64,000 nucleotides of DNA from CALMEC01 sp963706315. GTDB lineage: Bacteria > Actinomycetota > Thermoleophilia > Miltoncostaeales > Miltoncostaeaceae. The notes under the pieces were generated by a model that was not told the DNA's origin, did not search any database, and was given only the letters and a program-made list of their open reading frames with translations. Positions 34,025 to 43,016 of the stretch are shown here, one piece after another (positions within the stretch are counted from its first letter, which is position 1; the number at the start of each line of letters is the position of its first letter). Position numbers and translations under genes: made by a program. Location: the NCBI GenBank assembly GCA_963706315.1, contig CAVPMA010000013.1, forward strand, positions 186,001 to 250,000. The letters are read 5' to 3'.

Positions 34025-36931
34025 CTAGCCCGCCGCCAGCGCCCAGACGGGGTCGCTGGCGTTGACGAGTCCGGTGGTCAGGATGATCTGGTCGCCGGGC
34101 GCCCTGGGATCGACACGGGCGATCTGGCCCTTGCCGGTGCAGTCGGCGCTCCCGGTGCGCTGCGAGACGGCCAGCTCACCGCCGTCAGGACGCCACGCCA
34201 ACTCGCACGCGGAGATGAGCGAGACGGCGGTGGCGGTCTGACCGAGCTGGCCGCCCTGCACCGGGATGAGCCATACCTTGGGAGAGCCGCCCCAGTTTGC
34301 GGTGATCGCGAGCTGCGTGCCGTCGGGTGAGAACGCCGACGAGAAGACCCGGTCGCCGGGACGCTGCCCGTGCATCTGGTCGGTGGCGATTCCCTGCTTG
34401 ACCCAGTCGGCCGGGTTGCCCGAGAAGGGAACGTTCGACGTGAACAACGCGAGCTCGTCCTGGTTGTTGTCGTTGACCGTCGCGACGATCGAGCGCCCGT
34501 CGGGGCCCCAGGCGGGGCGGCTGAGCTGCTGGGCCGGGTCGACGACGCACTGCACCGGCGGTTGCGGCCGGTCGAGCGTCATGAAGCACAGGTTCGTGTC
34601 GTTGGGTGCGCCCCCCCGGTTGGAGGAGAACGCGACGACCGGCTGTCCCTGCGTCGTTGGCGCGAACGCCGGTCGCCGGTCGTTGAAGCCGGCGCTGGTG
34701 ATCGGCCGCGCGGTTCGCGGGTCGTTGACGTCCATCAGCCAGATCTGGCCACTGTTGGCGTCCGGCCCACGCCGGAATGCCAGCAGGCGACCGTTCCGAG
34801 CGAGGGTGGGCTGGTCCTCCACCTGTTCGCTCGCGGCGAGCGGGGTGGCGACGAGCTTTCCGCTCGACCTGGTGGCGCTCACGATGTCGCCGTCGAGGGA
34901 GAAGATGACGTTCGGGATGCCCGCGGAGACCGCCAGGGTCACACGGCCGCCCTTGGCGGCCTTCGACCCGCCCTCCGGAACCTGCGCGATGATCAGCCCG
35001 GCCGGCACCTCGTCGCTGTACTGGGACCGGAGCACCGGCACCAGGCCCGCACCGACGAGCGCGTTTGCGGCCTCGGCCTGTTTCTTTCCGACGAGGCCGG
35101 GCACCACCAGCGAAGCAGCGCCAGCGCCACCACCACCCGCGCCGGCGCCGGCGCCCCCCGCGCTGGGGGCGCCGCCGCCGGCGCTCGGGGCACCACCGCC
35201 CTGACCGGTCGAGGCGCCCTGCCCACCGGGCAGCACTCCGGGGGCCCCGGGAGTGCCCTGCCCGCCCGCCGGCTGCGGCGCGGCGAACACGAGTTGCACC
35301 GCGCTCCCGGTCGGCGCGGACGTCCCGGCAGCCGGCACGGAGCTGTCCACGACGGCCGTGTTGGGGTCGGTCGGCGCCACCAGATCCGGTCCGCGCGTGA
35401 GGCTCGCCGCGGCCAGTGCCGCCGCCGCCTGGGTGAGCGTCATGCCCTTCAGCTCGGGGACGGCCACCTTGCCGCTGCCCACGGCGACCTTCACCGCGAC
35501 GGGGCTGCCGGCCTTCACCTTCGCGCCGGCAGGCGGCTCTTGCCCAAGGACCGCCCCCGCCTTGACCTGGTCATTGACCTCCTCCGTCACGTTCCCAAGC
35601 ACGAGATTCGACTGCTGCAGGAGCCCCTCCAGCTCCAGTCGGTCCTTCGCCTTCGCGAGGTCCGGGACGGTGGCCTGCGCCTCCCGCATCGACAGCAGCA
35701 GGATGATGAGCGCGATCACGAGGGGGATCACGATCAGGAGCCACCACGGCAACCAGGGCTTTTGCCGGTACTGCCCGGCGACCGGCGGCCCCGCGGCCTC
35801 CGCGCCGACCGGCTGCACGGTCACCTGGAACGGGTGAAGCGTCGGCCGGCCGAACCACACCTGCTTCGGAGGGCTGACGCTGAGCAGCGCCTCCGCCCGA
35901 TCGCCCGGCTCGAGGTGGAGCCCGCCGATCGCGGGGGGGAGCTTCTTTCCCCGCAGGAGCCGCTTCAGCGGACCGAGATCGCCGGAGGTCACCTGCTGCA
36001 GCGCGCGCTGCCCCAACAACCGGGGGTCGAGCCCGAAGTCGGCGCCGGCACCGACCCCGAGATACTGCGCCTGGCGCATCCCTTTCGCCGCGCCATCGAG
36101 CCCGTCGCCGGCGCCCTTGCGAGCCGCCTGCGGCGTCTCGTGGAAGCTGAACTGGCAGGCGCTTTCCGGATCGACCGCCCCGAGCAGGACCTCGACGGCC
36201 GCGTTCGACCGGTTCGTCACCCCCACCGTGAAGTCGGCTCGCACGCGGCCGCTGCCGCGCTCGGGGTTGAGGTCGGCCTCGAGTTGCTGGAACGGCGCCA
36301 CTTCGACGGTGGCCTGGGTGACCGTCATCGTCTGGCTGTAGGCGCGCGAGTTCGCCTTGATCTGGATCTCCCACGCCCGGGCCTCGGCCTCGGCCGCGCG
36401 CGGCGGGTGGAACGTGATCTCCACCTCCTGCTCGTACGCACCACCCCCGGCGCCGTACGGGACCAGGTAGACGGTCGCCGGCGCGATGGTCCACCACTCC
36501 TCCGGCATCCCGTCGACGAGCAGGTCGTAGTTGTCCACGATGCCGCTCTGGTTGCGCACCAGGGCGACGATGGTGGTCCTGCCCCCCGGCTCGACCCTGG
36601 GGCTCACATCGCCGCCGGCATACCCGTCGTCATCGGGCATCCGGAGCGCGACGAGCACCGCGTCGGGCGGTGCGGCGGGGGCCTGGTCCTGGGCGGCCGG
36701 CGCGGCGGGGGTCGGTGCGGCGGGGGCCGCGGCGCCCTCGTACGGACCCGGTACCGCGGCCTGAGGCGGGGCAACCCCGGCGACCGGTGTCGGCGGTGGT
36801 TGAGCGGGCGGCGCGGGAGTCTCGACCGCGGGCTGAAACCCCGTGGCTTCCCAGCGCAGGTACTCGCCGCAACCCGAGCAGAAATCGACGTCCGCCGGGT
36901 TGTCCGTTCCGCATTTGTTACAGAGCGGCAT
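34025..36931 (-). CDS. Zinc-ribbon, membrane-anchored PASTA/beta-propeller protein
   Basis: A 968-residue protein. The ATG at 36931 gives MPLCNKCGTDN..CSGCG, an N-terminal zinc ribbon. A Pro-rich linker and two beta-sandwich segments with VTNRS-like strands follow (about 100-330). A membrane helix is at about 390-410. Two PASTA domains come next (about 410-545; VPDLAKAKDRLELEGLL, VPELKGMTLTQAAAALAAASL), then a Gly/Pro-rich linker and a third (about 620-690; VPGLVGKKQAEAANALV). The C-terminus is a TolB/WD40-like propeller (SPDGTQLAITANWGG, RPDGGELAVS). PASTA domains sense peptidoglycan, here split from the kinase. First gene of a three-gene operon. Confidence 0.8.
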   Translation of the reverse strand: MPLCNKCGTDNPADVDFCSGCGEYLRWEATGFQPAVETPAPPAQPPPTPVAGVAPPQAAVPGPYEGAAAPAAPTPAAPAAQDQAPAAPPDAVLVALRMPDDDGYAGGDVSPRVEPGGRTTIVALVRNQSGIVDNYDLLVDGMPEEWWTIAPATVYLVPYGAGGGAYEQEVEITFHPPRAAEAEARAWEIQIKANSRAYSQTMTVTQATVEVAPFQQLEADLNPERGSGRVRADFTVGVTNRSNAAVEVLLGAVDPESACQFSFHETPQAARKGAGDGLDGAAKGMRQAQYLGVGAGADFGLDPRLLGQRALQQVTSGDLGPLKRLLRGKKLPPAIGGLHLEPGDRAEALLSVSPPKQVWFGRPTLHPFQVTVQPVGAEAAGPPVAGQYRQKPWLPWWLLIVIPLVIALIILLLSMREAQATVPDLAKAKDRLELEGLLQQSNLVLGNVTEEVNDQVKAGAVLGQEPPAGAKVKAGSPVAVKVAVGSGKVAVPELKGMTLTQAAAALAAASLTRGPDLVAPTDPNTAVVDSSVPAAGTSAPTGSAVQLVFAAPQPAGGQGTPGAPGVLPGGQGASTGQGGGAPSAGGGAPSAGGAGAGAGGGGAGAASLVVPGLVGKKQAEAANALVGAGLVPVLRSQYSDEVPAGLIIAQVPEGGSKAAKGGRVTLAVSAGIPNVIFSLDGDIVSATRSSGKLVATPLAASEQVEDQPTLARNGRLLAFRRGPDANSGQIWLMDVNDPRTARPITSAGFNDRRPAFAPTTQGQPVVAFSSNRGGAPNDTNLCFMTLDRPQPPVQCVVDPAQQLSRPAWGPDGRSIVATVNDNNQDELALFTSNVPFSGNPADWVKQGIATDQMHGQRPGDRVFSSAFSPDGTQLAITANWGGSPKVWLIPVQGGQLGQTATAVSLISACELAWRPDGGELAVSQRTGSADCTGKGQIARVDPRAPGDQIILTTGLVNASDPVWALAAG

Positions 36932-36987
36932 TGGCCTCGTGCTTCGCTGGAATGGCTTGGACGAGAAGAGAGATCCCTCGCGGGCCA

Positions 36988-36993
36988 ATCATA
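36988..36993 (-). promoter_or_regulatory. Candidate -10 element (TATGAT) for the PASTA operon
   Basis: On the minus strand TATGAT lies 57 bases upstream of the start. No good -35 is visible at 17 bases (GAGGAA), so it is weak. It sits in the 110-base gap between the structural operon end and the PASTA gene, where a second promoter is expected. Confidence 0.3.
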
Positions 36994-37041
36994 CGAGCAG
37001 GCGCGCCAGATTCCTCATCGCGCGAGCCGGCCGGCGCTCCC

Positions 37042-37647
37042 CTACGTTGCCGGGGGCGACGGCGGCGCATCGTCCTTACCGCCCGCGGCCTGCCTGCGTC
37101 CGGTCTTGATCCTGAGCTTGTAGCTCACATGCACCGGCTTCATGTACTCGATCATCCGTGCCAGCACCGCCGGCTGGTCGATCGGCTGGTCGCAGTAGAC
37201 GAGGAACTGCGGCGGCGCCAGAGGAGGGAGCTCCGCCGGGTCGAGCGCGGACACGACCGCCCCCTGGTCCTCCACGCGCAGCGGGAGGTCGGGGAATGCG
37301 ATCGCGAGGGCCTGCTCCAGCCCCTCCCTGGTCCCGCGCCGTCGGGCGAGTTCCGGGGCCTTGCGGACGAACCGGCGCCGCTTGTCGTCGGGCCACGACT
37401 CCTCCAGGTCGACGCCGAGCCAGGCGGCGAGGAGCTGCATCATCTCGCGGGAGGCGATGTCCGGGTCGAACTGGCCGGGCAGGCAGTCGAGCAGGCCGAC
37501 GATGGGGTCGATGAGCGTCTCGAGCGCACCGACGAACCGCATCCCGAAGTCGCCCTCCCGGTAGATCGACGGGAGTCCCGAACGGAGCATCGCTCGCGCC
37601 GACGCCGCCTGCGGCCAGCCATTCTCGTTGGGAACTTGCTTGCTCAT
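37042..37647 (-). CDS. Phage tail protein I-like (TIGR02242-type) baseplate protein
   Basis: A 201-residue protein. Domain: LPSIYREGDFGMRFVGALE (entry of the tail-domain family), LPGQFDPDIASREMMQLLAAWLGVD, RRFVRKAPELARRRGTREGLEQ, and FLVYCDQP. Encoded directly after the large baseplate protein; a ribosome site (AGTGACC... GGGGG) precedes ATG. It joins the baseplate wedge. The C-terminus is Lys/Pro-rich. Last gene of the structural operon; a 52-base gap separates it from the upstream gene. Confidence 0.8.
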   Translation of the reverse strand: MSKQVPNENGWPQAASARAMLRSGLPSIYREGDFGMRFVGALETLIDPIVGLLDCLPGQFDPDIASREMMQLLAAWLGVDLEESWPDDKRRRFVRKAPELARRRGTREGLEQALAIAFPDLPLRVEDQGAVVSALDPAELPPLAPPQFLVYCDQPIDQPAVLARMIEYMKPVHVSYKLRIKTGRRQAAGGKDDAPPSPPAT

Positions 37648-37699
37648 GCCCCCCCGCAGTGACCGGAGCTCGCCGCGGCCCGACGGTGGCGGCAGCCGT

Positions 37700-39700
37700 T
37701 CACAGCTCGCGGTGCTCGGCCTTGACGACGTGCCGGCCGGACGCGATGAGCTCGTCCGGCTCGAGCGGCATGTGGCTCCCCGCCGGCTTCGGCTGCTGCT
37801 CGCCGGTCGCGAGGTCCGTCTCGTAGACGCGCAGGATCTTGACGAAGTCGACCCCGTCGACGGCGTGGACGACGCCGTAGAGCTCCCCCTGGTTGAGCGC
37901 CCGGCCGAAGCCCCATCCGGGTCCGATGCCCACGAGGGCGCCGCCGACGATCGGGTTGAGGTAGGTGTAGACCGCACGGCTCACGTCCTCCTCGACCCGG
38001 CGCGGGTCGGCGGAGAGCGAGGCCTGGAGGTTCACGACGACGCTGACGCCCCGGTAGCGCGCAGGGAGGAGCTCGACGCGGGTGCCGATGAGCCGCCGCT
38101 CGTCGAGGTACTCGGCCACCTCGCTCATGAGCTCCTGGTCGGGCAGGAGCTCGGCGTATGAGAGCTGGCGATCCGCGGGTTCGATCCGGGGAACGATGTG
38201 GATCCGCGCGACTCCGACGCTTCCCGGCGGCTCGACGCAGATCGCGCGGGCGACCCGGGGCGAGGCCTCACCGCACAGGAACTCGAAGTCCTGGGCTGTG
38301 ACCGCCCGGTAGCGGGTGCGGATCTCCATTGCGGCGCGCTGCCGACCGCTCTCGAGCGTCTCGGGGTCCACCCCGCCGACCCCGGCCGAGGGGTTGGTCA
38401 CCGACGCGACGTACGGGATCGCGCTTTTCAGCACGGTGATCGTGCCGGGGGCGACGTTCCCCCGCCGGCCGCCGCCGTGACGGTAGGCGCTCAACCGGAG
38501 GGTGGCGCCCTTCGGCGGCACCGCGCCGTACTGGCGGAACCCTCCGTCGCCGGTTCGGATCGCGGGCCCCAGGTCAAGCTGCGCCCCGGCCAGGTCCAGG
38601 GTGAAATGCCGGTCATCCGGCCCGCTCTCCGCGAACGACTCGCGAAGCTGCCACGGATCCCACGCCCCCGTCTCCGGATCGAGTACTTCGAGGTGCTCCC
38701 CGTCCTCGAGCTCCAGAACGGGACCGTACCGGAGATTGAAGCTCTGCCCCGGCGTGCCGTCGCTCTCCCCGATGACCTCCTCCACGAGCGTCATGGAGTG
38801 CGCGACGGGGATGATCGCTCCGAGCGTCGCCGCGGTGATCGAGTAGACCTCGGGAGGGTGGGAGAAGGTCGCGGCCGCCTCGCCGGAGCGGGTCCGGTCG
38901 TCCAGCCGGCAGCGCAGCCAGTACCCGCGCTTGCCGCCCATGCTGACCTGCTCGTGTCCCGCTGGGAGCTGCAGCTCCACGATCCCCGACCCGAAGTTGA
39001 AGCCACCGGTGCTGTCCAGCAGCACTTCGCACTCGGCCCACCCGCCCGGACCGTCCGAGGACGAGATCTCCCACCGCAGCGGCGGGTCCTCAGGGTCGAC
39101 GCCCGCGCCGCGGGCCTGCGAACAGTCGACGTCGAGCTGCATCAACAGGCGTGACAGGGGGACGTCGAAGCCGAGGTAGAGCGCTTCGCCGACGACCGGC
39201 GGACTCGAGAACGGGTGCTGGTCGGGGCCCTTCGGCCGCGCGACGCCATCTGCGACTCCGACCTCCTTGAACACACGGCCCTTCTCGACGCCGTAGGTCG
39301 TGGGACGCGCGTCCGGGATGGTGAAATCCTCGACCGTCTGGAAGACGGTCGATTCGTCGCTCGGCGTTCGTAGCGTGCCCAGCTCGGTGCACGCCGCCAC
39401 GTTGACCGGCTCGGTTGCCGGCGCCGCGAGGCGGAAGCGCACCTCGGCATGCGCCGCGGTGGGAGGCTCGAGGGTGATCCCCAGCAACTCCATCAGCGAC
39501 ACGTGCAGCTTGTCCGGGATGCGGTTCAGACGGTAGATGACCATCTCGGTCATCCAGGCGAACAGCTCGATCAGCGTGATGCCCGGGTCCGAGACGTTGT
39601 GCTCCGTCCATTCCGGGCAAGTCTGGGCGATGCGGATCCTGGCCTCGTTCACCAGGTCCTGGAACGTCCGGTCGTCGAGGGTGACCTCCGGCAGGCGCAT
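37700..39700 (-). CDS. Baseplate assembly protein J-like (TIGR02243/Afp11 type)
   Basis: A 666-residue protein. N-terminus MRLPEVTLDDRTFQDLVNEARIR, then SDPGITLIELFAWMTEMVIYRLNRIP (the family signature). The middle is beta-rich (YWLRCRLDD). The C-terminal part, QDFEFLCGEASPRVARAIC, then DRRLIGTRVELLP, matches baseplate J/gp6-like proteins. It forms the wedge of the contractile-tail baseplate. Start overlaps the gp25 stop by one base. No truncation. Confidence 0.88.
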   Translation of the reverse strand: MRLPEVTLDDRTFQDLVNEARIRIAQTCPEWTEHNVSDPGITLIELFAWMTEMVIYRLNRIPDKLHVSLMELLGITLEPPTAAHAEVRFRLAAPATEPVNVAACTELGTLRTPSDESTVFQTVEDFTIPDARPTTYGVEKGRVFKEVGVADGVARPKGPDQHPFSSPPVVGEALYLGFDVPLSRLLMQLDVDCSQARGAGVDPEDPPLRWEISSSDGPGGWAECEVLLDSTGGFNFGSGIVELQLPAGHEQVSMGGKRGYWLRCRLDDRTRSGEAAATFSHPPEVYSITAATLGAIIPVAHSMTLVEEVIGESDGTPGQSFNLRYGPVLELEDGEHLEVLDPETGAWDPWQLRESFAESGPDDRHFTLDLAGAQLDLGPAIRTGDGGFRQYGAVPPKGATLRLSAYRHGGGRRGNVAPGTITVLKSAIPYVASVTNPSAGVGGVDPETLESGRQRAAMEIRTRYRAVTAQDFEFLCGEASPRVARAICVEPPGSVGVARIHIVPRIEPADRQLSYAELLPDQELMSEVAEYLDERRLIGTRVELLPARYRGVSVVVNLQASLSADPRRVEEDVSRAVYTYLNPIVGGALVGIGPGWGFGRALNQGELYGVVHAVDGVDFVKILRVYETDLATGEQQPKPAGSHMPLEPDELIASGRHVVKAEHREL

Positions 39701-40101
39701 CAGGACTCCTCGGCCGGGATGACGTAGAACGGGTACACGAGGTTCCGCACGTCGTTGGTGGGACGCAGCGCGTAGGTGATGTCGATCAGGAGCTCGCCGG
39801 AGCCGACCCGGTCCGTGTCGAACTCGACGCTCAGGACGTTGATGCGCGGCTCCCAGCGGTCCAGGGCCTGCCGGATCTCTTGCTCCAGGCGGCCGAGCAC
39901 GTAGGGGTCGACGGTCTCGAAGACATAGTCATGGATCCCGCAGCCGAACTCCGGCCGCATCGGGCGCTCCCCGGGCGCGGTCCCGAGTATGAGGGCGATC
40001 GCTTCCTGGACGTCTTGGTCGTGCCCGACCAGCGCCAGGCCCCCGCGGGCCTCGACGCGGAGGGGGAACGCGACCCCGCGGCCGATGATGTCGCTAGCCA
40101 A
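39700..40101 (-). CDS. GPW/gp25-like baseplate protein (Afp9 type)
   Basis: A 133-residue protein with the family core: GVAFPLRVEARGGLALVGHD, DVQEAIALILGTAPGERPMRPEFGCGIHDYVFE, and then LEQEIRQALDRWEPRINVLSVE. It is the sheath-initiator/lysozyme-related baseplate component of phage-tail-like particles. Start overlaps the spike gene end by 8 bases; the stop overlaps the next start, so translation is coupled. Confidence 0.92.
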   Translation of the reverse strand: MASDIIGRGVAFPLRVEARGGLALVGHDQDVQEAIALILGTAPGERPMRPEFGCGIHDYVFETVDPYVLGRLEQEIRQALDRWEPRINVLSVEFDTDRVGSGELLIDITYALRPTNDVRNLVYPFYVIPAEES

Positions 40102-41716
40102 GTTGGATCTGGCTCCCTGAGACCTTGACCATACCGCCCGCCTTCAGGTCGAGGTTCCCCGACGCCTCGACCTTTACCGAGCCGCTTCCCTTGATCGTCA
40201 CGTTCTGCCCCTCGATCTGGACCGTACCGTCCTTCTTGCAGGTCAACTTCGCGCTGCCGATCTCGAAGGTGAGCTCCTTCTCGCCCTTCCAGGTGATCTC
40301 TTCCTTGACGTTCACGATCATCTTCTTCTCGCTGGTGAGCGCGAACGAGCCGTCGGTCTGCACCAGATCGCCGGGGGTGTCCTTCCCGTTCCAGACGGCG
40401 CCGAGCACGTACGGCTTCCGCACGTCGTCGTGCTCGAACGACACGACCACCTCGTCGCCGACGCAGGGGAGCATCAACAGGCCCTTGTCCTTGCCGGCCC
40501 CAGGCGACACGACCTGGGCCCAGTAGCCCTCCACGTCCTCACCGAGGTCCGGGAACTTCACCCGCACGCGCCCCATTGCCTTGGGATCCTCGTTCTGGGT
40601 CACGATACCGAGCACCACGGAGTTGCCCCAGCGCTTGGCCTGGGCGGGGGTGAGCAGATCGACGAGGCTGCGCTCGCTCTCACCCGAGATGGTGAACTTC
40701 GTCCGGTACCCGCGGGCGCCCTTGAAGATGTGCGTCGTCGACGTGAGCGTGTAGGTGCCGCCGTAGCGCTTGCCGACGCCGCTGACCTTGACCTTGCCGC
40801 CCGCACGGACGGCCGGGTTTCCCTTCGCGACGCCCTCGGCCTCGACGTAGGCATTGGCAACCCGGTTCGCGAGGCTCTTTGCGAGCGTGTCCGCCTCTTC
40901 CTGACTCCCGACGGGGCGGTTCGCAACACGCAGGGTTCCCCCGGAGAGGGCGCCGACGACGGCGTCGCGGGCCACTCCGATCGCCGAGGTGAGGTTCTCC
41001 GGCTTCGCGGTGGCCTCGATCGCCCGCTTCGCGGCGTGGTCCCATGCGCGCACGACGACGTCCTCGACCTGCTGAACGCCGGTGACCCGCGGGTGGAACT
41101 CGATGAGCTCCTCACCCCAGCGAAGCTCGACCTCCCCGCCGCCTTGGGTGCCGCCGCCGGCCTCGCGGAAGTGGAACTCGTTGGCCGAGACCACCGCCTC
41201 GTTGCCGACCCGTTGCGCGAGCGTCCTCAGGAACTCCCAGTCGGTCTGGTTGTTCTGCTGGACGAACTCCATCGGCCCGCCGGTGTCGGTGATCTCCCCG
41301 ATCTCGATCCCCGCCCGCTGCGCAACCCGTTTGGCAATGTCGCCCACGGTCATGTTCTGGTACGTCTCGGTCTGGCGCGTCCGGTTGAGCTGGTGCGAGG
41401 CGTCGAGGCCGCGCGCGACGATCTCCGCCCCCGACGAGCCGAAATGCGGCTCGACGGACGTGATCTGACCCTTCAGGAGGCTCACAAGCCGGTTCCCGCC
41501 TGGCGCTCCGAACGAGAGCTCGACCTGCTTGCCCACCTCGAGCGGCAGCGAGTCGACGAGCTTGAGGCCGGGGTCGGCGATGCGGATCACGAAGGTGTCC
41601 GGCAGTTGGAGGTGGTCCTCGACGCGGACCTCGAGGAGCTTGGCGGCGACCTCCGGGTCGAGCGCCTGGCCGTTGAGCTTGACCTCGATTCCGGCGATGG
41701 TTGCGGACGGGGGCAT
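40094..41716 (-). CDS. VgrG-like spike protein (Afp8 type)
   Basis: A 540-residue protein. ATG at 41716 (MPPSATIAG). It contains phage-late-control/gpD-like strands (LPDTFVIRIADPG; DWEFLRTLAQRVGNEA) and the VgrG core (GIVTQNEDPKAMGRVRVKFP, then VVSPGAGKDKGLLMLPCVGDEVVVSFE, with GDEV). The C-terminal repeats of a beta-helix (LTFEIGSAKLTCKKDG, GQNVTIKGSGSV) form the spike shaft. It lies between the LysM and gp25 genes, the usual order. Confidence 0.9.
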   Translation of the reverse strand: MPPSATIAGIEVKLNGQALDPEVAAKLLEVRVEDHLQLPDTFVIRIADPGLKLVDSLPLEVGKQVELSFGAPGGNRLVSLLKGQITSVEPHFGSSGAEIVARGLDASHQLNRTRQTETYQNMTVGDIAKRVAQRAGIEIGEITDTGGPMEFVQQNNQTDWEFLRTLAQRVGNEAVVSANEFHFREAGGGTQGGGEVELRWGEELIEFHPRVTGVQQVEDVVVRAWDHAAKRAIEATAKPENLTSAIGVARDAVVGALSGGTLRVANRPVGSQEEADTLAKSLANRVANAYVEAEGVAKGNPAVRAGGKVKVSGVGKRYGGTYTLTSTTHIFKGARGYRTKFTISGESERSLVDLLTPAQAKRWGNSVVLGIVTQNEDPKAMGRVRVKFPDLGEDVEGYWAQVVSPGAGKDKGLLMLPCVGDEVVVSFEHDDVRKPYVLGAVWNGKDTPGDLVQTDGSFALTSEKKMIVNVKEEITWKGEKELTFEIGSAKLTCKKDGTVQIEGQNVTIKGSGSVKVEASGNLDLKAGGMVKVSGSQIQLG

Positions 41717-41723
41717 CAGCGGC

Positions 41724-42428
41724 TCACAGCTCAGTGAGGGTGGGGATGGAGAGGACGGCGCCACGCTGCAGCCGCATGGGGTCGTCGATGCCATTGGCCC
41801 GCGCGACGGTCCGCCACAACGTGGCGTCGCCGTAGGCCGCGAACGCGATGGACGGCAGGCTGTCGCCGTCGCGCACCACGTGTGAGTGGACGCCGGCCAT
41901 CCCCCGGGTGGTGGGGTTGGTCCCGGGTGCCTGCCCGGGCTGCCGAGTGCCGGTTCCGGCGTTTGCCTGACCGCTTGTCGCGGACTGCACCTGGATCAGC
42001 GAGATCCTCGCCTGGGCGCGGATCGGCACGCCGTCCGGTCGGAACATCGTGAACTGGATCGATAGGGAGTCGCAGACGGCGTTGAACGTCGAGGTCATGC
42101 CCCAGACGAACTCGATCATCGGTGGGCGCGCGGTGTTCGTGCCGGTCGCGTCGGATTTGGTCGCCTCCATGGCGGCGAACAGCTTGTCGGTGATCGTGCG
42201 GACATCGCCGTTCTCTTCGTCCGACTTGTCGAACAGCAGGTCGAGTTGCAGCTTCTGTCCCTGACCCCCGCCGAACTGTGCCGTCGGCAGGCTCGCGCCG
42301 GTGACGGGCTGGATCTGCCACTGGTTCGTTTTCTGGAGGGTGTACTCCTTGGGGTTGAACAGGCAGCTGATCTCCTCGCCGCCCTCGATCTTGAGCACTG
42401 CCTTCGTGAGTTCTCCGGTCGGCGGCAT
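41724..42428 (-). CDS. LysM-domain tail protein (Afp7 type)
   Basis: A 234-residue protein. The ATG at 42428 is chosen 4 bases after the tube gene. N-terminal tail-domain: SCLFNPKEYTLQKTNQWQI, GQGQKLQLDLLFD. C-terminal LysM: HVVRDGDSLPSIAFAAYGDATLWRTVARANGI, with IDDPMRLQRGAVLSIP. Pairs with the VgrG spike in the baseplate hub. Stop is 7 bases before the spike start. Confidence 0.9.
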   Translation of the reverse strand: MPPTGELTKAVLKIEGGEEISCLFNPKEYTLQKTNQWQIQPVTGASLPTAQFGGGQGQKLQLDLLFDKSDEENGDVRTITDKLFAAMEATKSDATGTNTARPPMIEFVWGMTSTFNAVCDSLSIQFTMFRPDGVPIRAQARISLIQVQSATSGQANAGTGTRQPGQAPGTNPTTRGMAGVHSHVVRDGDSLPSIAFAAYGDATLWRTVARANGIDDPMRLQRGAVLSIPTLTEL

Positions 42429-42432
42429 CAGC

Positions 42433-43005
42433 TCACCCCACACGCTCAGGTCGGAAGCCGGTGTGGACGAACTCGAGGGTCTCCGTCGCAATATTGCTCG
42501 AGCTCGCGTTCAGATTCGGCCCGGTCCACTTGACCGGGAACGCGCCGTCGAACGCCCACCGTCGCACGGCCTTGCCGTTCGGGCCGAGCAGTTCGATGTA
42601 CCCCTGCTTGCGGGCCGTCTTGGTCTGGCACTCGCGGAACCAGTCGAGCAGCGCCGACTCGTGCGTGATGCCCCGCTTCAGCACGATGTTCGGGTACTTC
42701 GCCCGCCCGCGCAGCTTGTGGACGTAGGTGTTCTGGCCGCCCTCCTGCCACTCGAACACCTCGTACTCGACGCTGAGGCCCGTCACCTCTGTGAAGTAGC
42801 CGAGGGTGATGCCCTCGATCTGCATTCTGAAGCTGAGCTCGCCGACTGGGTCCGGCGTCCGGCTCCCCGGGCTCGGGGAGCGCGACTGCCCGCCCCCGCC
42901 CGGCGGAGGCGGGCTCGGCCGGCTCGGCGTCGGCGCGTTTGGCGGCGCCGGGCCACTGGGAGCCGGGATGCTCGGGAGGGGGACGTCGATGTTGATGTCA
43001 ACCAT
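42433..43005 (-). CDS. Tail tube protein 2 with Pro-rich N-terminal extension
   Basis: A 190-residue protein. The last about 135 residues are a gp19-like tube protein (VGELSFRMQIEGITLGYFTEVTGL, then KYPNIVLKRGIT, ending ETLEFVHTGF). Unlike tube 1 it carries a roughly 50-residue Pro/Gly/Ser-rich N-terminal extension. Second tube copies sit near the baseplate and often adapt hub to tube. The extension may reach into the tube lumen or baseplate. It is 4 bases from the LysM gene. Confidence 0.85.
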   Translation of the reverse strand: MVDINIDVPLPSIPAPSGPAPPNAPTPSRPSPPPPGGGGQSRSPSPGSRTPDPVGELSFRMQIEGITLGYFTEVTGLSVEYEVFEWQEGGQNTYVHKLRGRAKYPNIVLKRGITHESALLDWFRECQTKTARKQGYIELLGPNGKAVRRWAFDGAFPVKWTGPNLNASSSNIATETLEFVHTGFRPERVG

Positions 43006-43016
43006 TTCGGGGTTCC

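Noticed and set aside
34370..37123. 917-residue open frame on the + strand over the PASTA gene
   Set aside because: Composition is Arg/His/Gly-rich with no motifs; it mirrors the real minus-strand gene.
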